36,256 bases of DNA from an uncultured Pelagibacteraceae bacterium. Its GTDB lineage: Bacteria > Pseudomonadota > Alphaproteobacteria > Pelagibacterales > Pelagibacteraceae. The position numbers were made by a program, and so were the translations under genes. Below are positions 31,545-36,256 of the stretch, one piece after another. The stretch is from NCBI GenBank assembly GCA_902608975.1, contig CACLQI010000009.1:1-36256 (forward strand), written 5' to 3'. The stretch's first letter is position 1. Each line of letters starts with the position of its first letter. The notes under the pieces were generated by a model. That model was not told the DNA's origin, did not search any database, and saw only the letters and a list, made by a program, of their open reading frames with translations.

Positions 31545-32755
31545 TTATATAGTTCCAATAATGATTTTGCTTTTATAAAATTTTCATTAAATTCTTTTTT
31601 AGAAGAACTATCTAAAACTACTCCTGATGCCGCTGAAACTTCTGACATATTTCTAAAATTTAAAATTGATCTTATAATTATATTAAATTTCATATTTTGA
31701 TTAAATTTAATGTAGCCAAAACTACCTGTGAATATATTTCTATCTTCTTTTTCTTGTTTATTTAAAAGTTCAAGCGTTCTAATCTTTGGGCACCCAATTA
31801 CTGACCCCCCAGGCATCATTGATTTGACTATGTTTTTTATGGTCGTGTTTTTTTTTAATTTACCCTGAATGGATGTTACATAGTGAAAAAGGTGCTTATA
31901 CTCTTCAACATATTTTTTTTTTAATATTTTCACTGATCCTGGTTTACATATTCTTGATAAATCACTTCTTTCCATATCAACAATCATATTATGTTCTTTA
32001 GTTTCTTTTTCATTATTTCTAAAAAATCTTAGTGCTTTAATTTTATTGATTTTATTATTTTTTTTAAGAGTTCCGGCTATAGGTTTAGTAATTATTTTAT
32101 TTCCTTTTTTATCTATAAGAGTTTCAGGAGAACAACTTACTATTGAAAAATTTTTATCTCTAATCATAAAAGACTCGGGTGATGAATTTATTTTCATTAA
32201 TTTCCAAAAAAAGTTAACTGGGTTAATCGTCGATTTATTTTTATACTTAGTGCAAATTTTAATTTGATAAGTTTCACCTTGTCTTATTTTTTTTGAAAAC
32301 AAATCAAATATTTTTTTATATTTTTTGTAATTAATGTTTGTTTTGAAAGGACTCAAAATTTGAGTTTTGTTAAAATAATTATTGAATTTATGTCTTTTAA
32401 TTGATGATATTATTTTTATATCTTTTCTTATTTTTATTAATGTTTCTGGTTTATAAAATACACCTTTATAAAAATTTAATTTTTGTTGATTCTTAATTTT
32501 AATATTTAATAAATCACAAAGAATTTCATATCCAAAAAATCCTATTAAAAGATCGGTCTCTTTATTAAATTTTTTTCTTCTAAATGAATTAAAAAAACTA
32601 TTAATATTTTTTTTTGTTAATATAATTTTTTTTGAAAAGTCCGTGTATAAATTATATCCATCTTTTACTTTATAAATAATCAAAGCCTTATCAGAGTGAT
32701 ATAATTTTTCTAAATAAGAATTAAATTTCAGATGTTGCGAGCTGTTGTCTTTCAA
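31541..32755 (-). CDS. pabB: Chorismate-binding enzyme, aminodeoxychorismate synthase component I-like
   Basis: A 404-residue chorismate-utilising enzyme. IRQGETYQIKI is typical of PabB. SCSPETLIDKKGNKIITKPIAGT, HNMIVDMERSDLSRIC, MMPGGSVIGCPKIRTLELL and FTGSFGYIKFN are the active-site motifs. Aminodeoxychorismate synthases usually read PIKGT, with the lysine acting as nucleophile, while anthranilate synthases read PIAGT; this protein has the Ala. Neighbours pabA and pabC still favour 4-aminobenzoate synthesis. The start is TTG, inside the end of the MFS gene (35-bp overlap); an in-frame stop lies four codons upstream and no ATG is near. Confidence 0.82.
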   Translation of the reverse strand: MKDNSSQHLKFNSYLEKLYHSDKALIIYKVKDGYNLYTDFSKKIILTKKNINSFFNSFRRKKFNKETDLLIGFFGYEILCDLLNIKIKNQQKLNFYKGVFYKPETLIKIRKDIKIISSIKRHKFNNYFNKTQILSPFKTNINYKKYKKIFDLFSKKIRQGETYQIKICTKYKNKSTINPVNFFWKLMKINSSPESFMIRDKNFSIVSCSPETLIDKKGNKIITKPIAGTLKKNNKINKIKALRFFRNNEKETKEHNMIVDMERSDLSRICKPGSVKILKKKYVEEYKHLFHYVTSIQGKLKKNTTIKNIVKSMMPGGSVIGCPKIRTLELLNKQEKEDRNIFTGSFGYIKFNQNMKFNIIIRSILNFRNMSEVSAASGVVLDSSSKKEFNENFIKAKSLLELYK

Positions 32756-33953
32756 TTGCTTTCTCTTTTATGGGTAAATGTATCAAGCCTGCAAATAAAG
32801 ATAAAGCAATAGAAATGTACCAGGCATAATCAAGCGAACCATATAAATCATGGAATAATCCACCAAGATATGCTCCTAAAAATGACCCTACTTGATGACT
32901 TAAAAAAACAAATCCATATAATAGAGTTATATACTTTGTTCCAAATATGTGTCCAACTATACCATTGGTAGGAGGAACAGTGGCTAACCAGAGGTATCCA
33001 AAAGTAATTCCAAAAATCAAGGCATTAATTACATTGGGCGGCATAAAGATAAAATAAATTAAAGAGATGCCTCTTAGTAAATAAATAGCACTTAATAGTT
33101 TTTTTTTGCTAATTCTTGTTGATAAATAACCGCTGCTTAAAGTTCCAAAAATATTAAATAACCCAATTAATGCAAGTATTGCTGTTGCAGTCCAATCTTC
33201 TAGACCATTATCTCTTATGTGCATAGGTATATGAGTTGCTACAAGAGCTATATGCCATCCACAAACAAAGAAACCCAAAGTTAAATAATTAAAACTTTTA
33301 TTTGAAAATGCCTCTTTTATTGCTTCTGTTGCTGTTTGTTTGTCTTCATTTTTTTGCTCAGGTTGTTTCATTGGTGTGGATAGGAAGAAAGCTACAATCA
33401 AGCCTGCAATGATCATTATTCCAAAAATAACTAGCGTAGCATTCCAACCAAACTCTAATAATGTGTATCTAGTATACATAGGAGAAATAAAATAACCAAA
33501 TGAACCAGCTGCTGTTACTATGCCGGTTGCCATAGTTCTTGTATTTAATGGAAAATGTTTCGCTACAATTGAAACTGGAATACTTATTGCGGTAGCTCCC
33601 AGGCCTATACCAATAAGAATCCCAATATCAAAAGTAAACCAATGACCAGTGTTTGGTCCATAATTTAAAAAGTAGAGTCCAGCCAAGTAAAACAAAAATC
33701 CAATGATTACAGCTATTCTTCCACCATATTTATCAGTAATTATTCCAAAAACCGGGCCCAGCAAACCCCAAAATAATAATTGGATACCCATTGCAAATCC
33801 AAATTGAGTTTGTGTACAACCAAGATCAATTTCAAAATCAAAAAAGAATAAACCAAATGTTTGCCTAATTCCCAAAGAAATAATTACAACTAAACATGCG
33901 GCTATTAATGTTATTAAAGCTGTTTTATTTGGAATAAAATTTTTTTGAATCAT
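32721..33953 (-). CDS. MFS transporter (monocarboxylate/oxalate-formate antiporter-like)
   Basis: A 410-residue protein with 12 predicted membrane helices in two halves, separated by a charged loop (KQPEQKNEDKQTATEA). GIRQTFGLFFFDF in helix 1, GIITDKYGGRIAVIIGF (the loop 2-3 motif) and GIGLGATAISIPVSIVAKHFP suit the oxalate/formate antiporter and monocarboxylate porter branch. The substrate is not predictable. It overlaps the PLP lyase gene by four bases (ATGA) and pabB by 35, so all are probably co-transcribed, although transport and folate synthesis have no evident link. An organic acid released by the lyase reaction is one possible cargo. Confidence 0.85.
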   Translation of the reverse strand: MIQKNFIPNKTALITLIAACLVVIISLGIRQTFGLFFFDFEIDLGCTQTQFGFAMGIQLLFWGLLGPVFGIITDKYGGRIAVIIGFLFYLAGLYFLNYGPNTGHWFTFDIGILIGIGLGATAISIPVSIVAKHFPLNTRTMATGIVTAAGSFGYFISPMYTRYTLLEFGWNATLVIFGIMIIAGLIVAFFLSTPMKQPEQKNEDKQTATEAIKEAFSNKSFNYLTLGFFVCGWHIALVATHIPMHIRDNGLEDWTATAILALIGLFNIFGTLSSGYLSTRISKKKLLSAIYLLRGISLIYFIFMPPNVINALIFGITFGYLWLATVPPTNGIVGHIFGTKYITLLYGFVFLSHQVGSFLGAYLGGLFHDLYGSLDYAWYISIALSLFAGLIHLPIKEKAIERQQLATSEI

Positions 33954-35125
33954 TTTATAAATCTTAAAGACCTTTTTAAATCATTAATTAAATCCTTTGG
34001 GTCTTCAAGACCAATATGTAGTCTAACTAAATGTTCATTTTTTTCTAATTTTAAAAAATTTCTTTTTCCTAATTCTCTAAATTCTTGATGTAATGCTAAA
34101 CTTTCAAACCCTCCCCAACTGTAACCATAACCAAATAATTTTAAAGAATTTACGAACTTGTTAACAGAATTTTTATTTTTTGCCTTAATTTTTAAACCCA
34201 TTAATCCAGATGCTCCTGAATAATATTTTTTCCACATTTGATAATTATGAGAGTTTTTTTTATAAGGATATAAAAGCTTAACTTTTTTGTGACGAGATAG
34301 AAAAGATGCAACTTTTTTTGCATTTTCTTCATGTCTATCTAATCGAACATCTAAGGTTCTTAATCCTCTTATTATAAGATATGCATCATCAGGTCCTAAT
34401 CTTAAACCTGTTATTTTGTTCGCTTTTTCAACATATTTAAAAACTCTTTTATTAACCGCCAAACTTCCTCCCATTACATCTGAATGACCTGAATAATACT
34501 TTGTTGCAGATACAATTGACATATCGAATCCTAATTGAATAGGTTTTAAATAATATGGTGTTCCCCAAGTATTATCTATTACTGAAAATAATTTATTCTT
34601 CTTTGCTATTGAAATTATTTTAGATAAATCCTGAAATTCAAAAGAGTTACTGCCTGGATTTTCAACATAAATTAATTTTGTTTTTTTTGTAATACTTTTT
34701 TTTAATGTACTTAAATCATTTGGATTATAAAAAACTGTTTTAATATTAAATGATTTTAAAAAATCTCCAGTTAAAAGCCTAGTTGGAGAATATACAGGAT
34801 CAGCAGCAATAATTTCATCTCCTGGTCGAACAATACTAAAAATTGATAAGAAAACTGAACCAAAACCAGTTGGTGTTAAAAATACATGATAACACTCCTC
34901 CATTTTTTTTAACATTTGTTGCAAAATGAAAGTTGTTGAAGTTCCTTGTCTTCCATATTCAAAGTGACCTCCTATAGGATTTTTTTTGCCTTTAGATTGA
35001 GTTTTTCTTAGCTCATTCATTGATTTAAATATAATGGTTGAAGCTCTCACAACAGGGGGATTTACAGACTGATTATAATAATCTTTTGCTGTATGCTTTA
35101 AAAAGGTTTTAAATGATTTTGACAT
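33950..35125 (-). CDS. metC: Cystathionine beta-lyase-like PLP enzyme (Cys/Met metabolism family)
   Basis: A 391-residue PLP enzyme. NPPVVRASTIIF near the start, FEYGRQGTSTTFILQQ (phosphate-binding Tyr and Arg), LTPTGFGSVFLSIFSIVRPGDEI, ENPGSNSFEFQDL, VIDNTWGTPYY and SATKYYSGHSDVMGG with PLP-binding Lys209 are the family motifs. The end RLHIGLEDPKDLINDL is also standard. The NTWGTPY and KYYSGHSDVMGG spellings fit MetC-type beta-lyases, which split cystathionine to homocysteine, pyruvate and ammonia; related enzymes degrade cysteine or methionine. It opens the minus-strand run with the MFS and pab genes. The 76 bp upstream are shared with a divergent small gene. Confidence 0.87.
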   Translation of the reverse strand: MSKSFKTFLKHTAKDYYNQSVNPPVVRASTIIFKSMNELRKTQSKGKKNPIGGHFEYGRQGTSTTFILQQMLKKMEECYHVFLTPTGFGSVFLSIFSIVRPGDEIIAADPVYSPTRLLTGDFLKSFNIKTVFYNPNDLSTLKKSITKKTKLIYVENPGSNSFEFQDLSKIISIAKKNKLFSVIDNTWGTPYYLKPIQLGFDMSIVSATKYYSGHSDVMGGSLAVNKRVFKYVEKANKITGLRLGPDDAYLIIRGLRTLDVRLDRHEENAKKVASFLSRHKKVKLLYPYKKNSHNYQMWKKYYSGASGLMGLKIKAKNKNSVNKFVNSLKLFGYGYSWGGFESLALHQEFRELGKRNFLKLEKNEHLVRLHIGLEDPKDLINDLKRSLRFIK

Positions 35126-35201
35126 AAAAAATTTGATAAGTATTTATGACAATGCTATATCCAACAAATAAGTCAATAAAATTATAAAAATTGAGGTAAT
35201 T

Positions 35202-35285
35202 ATGGGATATCCAAAAAAGCATAGAGGCCGAAGAAAAATGGGCTCTAAAAAAAGAAGAGCAAGAAAAAAAAATAAGAAAAAATAA
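35202..35285 (+). CDS. Tiny highly basic protein (27 aa)
   Basis: A 27-codon frame with a good ribosome site (GAGG, 6 bases before ATG) encodes MGYPKKHRGRRKMGSKKRRA then RKKNKKK. About two thirds of the residues are Lys or Arg, and there are no acidic residues. Such peptides resemble ribosome-associated small proteins and the AURKAIP1/COX24-like basic motif. Binding to RNA or the ribosome is the natural guess but is not shown. The GC-containing codons within this stretch and the strong ribosome site argue for a real gene. It ends 12 bp before the next start in the same direction. Confidence 0.65.
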   Translation: MGYPKKHRGRRKMGSKKRRARKKNKKK

Positions 35286-35297
35286 CTTTTTCAATTA

Positions 35298-35993
35298 ATG
35301 GAAAATATAGCAAAAGTAAAATCCATAAGTATTTGGATTTTTATTATACCTTTTGTAGCAGTTAATGCATGTTTACTTTTAATCACTCAGTTCCATGGAC
35401 TCTTCCCAAACTCAGCTCACGTAATTCACAACACTTTTCCTTACATTGATGGTGGAGCATCTATAAGTAGAACGGCAAGAGTTTTTCCTACCTATTTAAT
35501 TTTTAAACCTGCGATGATATTTACATCGTTTTTATTAATTAAGTATTGGTTATATAATAAAGAAATAATTAACTCCTTTGAACCAAATCACAAAAATATT
35601 AAACTATTTGTTTTTTTTGGTATAAGTTCAGCTATATTTCTAATACTCCATTCAATTTTTTTAGGAATAAAATTTGATAATGATCTATATAAATTATTCC
35701 GTAGAGTTATATTGTTATCATTTATAATTTTTGAAATAGCAGCGCAGCTTTATTTAGTTAAAACTATTTATTCCCTTAAAGAAAAAATATTTAAATTTCT
35801 CAACGAAAAAATTCTTAAAACAAAATTGATTCTAGTCTCTTTATTAATAATAGTTGCAATAATTAGCATTCCACTAATAAGTATGCCAGGTAATACCCAC
35901 TTAAAACACGCATTAGAATGGGATTATTTTTTAGGAGTTATTGCCTTTTATTTATTAACCTTTTTGATGTGGAAAAAAAATCTTAATGAGTAA
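35298..35993 (+). CDS. Frag1/DRAM/Sfk1-like six-helix membrane protein
   Basis: A 231-residue protein with six predicted membrane helices and short loops. After helix 1 the loop HVIHNTFPYIDGGASISRTARVFPTYLIFKPAM resembles the PYIS-TG loop of the Frag1/DRAM/Sfk1 family. Charged residues between helices and a short basic tail complete it. Family members in eukaryotes act in lipid or lysosome-related processes; bacterial members are uncharacterised. The stop overlaps the acyltransferase start by eight bases (ATGAGTAA), so the two are coupled. The assignment rests on the loop and topology only. Confidence 0.55.
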   Translation: MENIAKVKSISIWIFIIPFVAVNACLLLITQFHGLFPNSAHVIHNTFPYIDGGASISRTARVFPTYLIFKPAMIFTSFLLIKYWLYNKEIINSFEPNHKNIKLFVFFGISSAIFLILHSIFLGIKFDNDLYKLFRRVILLSFIIFEIAAQLYLVKTIYSLKEKIFKFLNEKILKTKLILVSLLIIVAIISIPLISMPGNTHLKHALEWDYFLGVIAFYLLTFLMWKKNLNE

Positions 35994-36256
35994 AAGTTAT
36001 TTCCCTGAAATCGACGGGTTAAGAGCTCTAGCTGTAATTTTAGTTTTATTATTTCATTTAAAAATTCCTGGTTTTGATGGTGGATTTATAGGGGTTGATA
36101 TTTTTTTTGTAATTAGTGGATATTTAATAACTTCAATTTATTTTAAGGAAGTTAAAAAAACTGGTAATTTTAATTTTTACAATTATTTTTTAAAAAGAAT
36201 ATTTAGACTATTTCCTGCTTTATGTTTTGTAGTTTTTTTATCTTTAATTGTAAGTT
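35986..36256 (+). CDS. Acyltransferase 3 (OafA/YrhL-type), N-terminal part
   Basis: The first 90 codons of a membrane acyltransferase are present; the gene runs off the right edge. YFPEIDGLRALAVILVLLFH carries the diagnostic DGLRA and terminal His of acyltransferase-3 enzymes. GGFIGVDIFFVISGYLIT and YFLKRIFRLFPAL continue the pattern, where Arg residues in the FLKRIFRLFP motif are typically essential. These proteins O-acetylate lipopolysaccharide, peptidoglycan or exopolysaccharide. The start overlaps the stop of the Frag1-like gene. The protein is incomplete, but the family call is secure. Confidence 0.92.
   Translation, partial: MSKSYFPEIDGLRALAVILVLLFHLKIPGFDGGFIGVDIFFVISGYLITSIYFKEVKKTGNFNFYNYFLKRIFRLFPALCFVVFLSLIVS

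Noticed and set aside
1-36256. CRISPR arrays, tRNA or rRNA genes, insertion sequences, SAM or glycine riboswitches
   Set aside because: I looked for repeated spacers, cloverleaf sequences, transposase motifs and riboswitch cores, especially before metC and dctP and in the short intergenic regions, and found none by eye. Short A/T runs are frequent but not meaningful repeats.

Overview
This window is very AT-rich, gene-dense DNA and looks like a piece of a Pelagibacterales (SAR11) genome, meaning a small streamlined marine alphaproteobacterium. The support is K/N/I-rich proteins, almost no intergenic space (many ATGA overlaps and convergent stops 0 to 5 bp apart), and a characteristic gene set: aprMBA with TauE, Xsc, a TRAP transporter beside a GMC oxidoreductase, and a pab operon. 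The assignment is by gene content and style, not by a marker gene. I found no rRNA, tRNA, CRISPR array, insertion sequence or phage gene. No stretch over 300 bp lacks a gene.

Layout. (1) 1-1.34 kb: the start of a YbgC-like thioesterase and small exported or hypothetical proteins. (2) 1.33-6.67 kb, minus strand: TRAP transporter DctP, a terminator, DctQ-DctM, then an NCS1 permease and an SDR dehydrogenase. (3) 6.8-10.5 kb, plus strand: GMC flavoprotein dehydrogenase, TerC-family membrane protein, SDR and M23-type protein. (4) 10.5-11.9 kb: a methyltransferase-like gene and a hydratase/decarboxylase gene, divergent with only 19 bp between their starts. (5) 11.9-23.8 kb, all minus strand: a surface-modification block. 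It holds a VTC-CotH-DUF4956 triad, then SGNH hydrolase, carbamoyltransferase, DUF5989 and SxtJ-like genes (the same four families as sxtL-I-K-J), then xsc, then a three-enzyme fusion (epimerase, cupin, C-methyltransferase). (6) 23.9-30.2 kb: suyAB (plus), facing tauE, two small unknown genes and aprA-aprB-aprM (minus). (7) 30.2-35.1 kb, minus: pabC, pabA, pabB, MFS transporter, cystathionine beta-lyase-like enzyme. (8) 35.2 kb to the end, plus: a tiny basic protein, a Frag1-like membrane protein and the start of an acyltransferase-3.

How the genes fit together. The clearest theme is C2/C3 organosulfonate use. Xsc (sulfoacetaldehyde to acetyl phosphate plus sulfite) and SuyAB (sulfolactate to pyruvate plus sulfite) both release sulfite. 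AprMBA can oxidise it to adenylylsulfate and TauE can export it. The divergent TRAP transporter and GMC dehydrogenase 11 kb away match the published plan of isethionate uptake and oxidation (IseKLM/IseJ), which would feed Xsc. That link is inference. The second theme is a carbamoylation cassette of the saxitoxin-cluster type (sxtI/J/K/L families) inside a surface-polysaccharide setting. It is translationally coupled to xsc by an 8-bp overlap.
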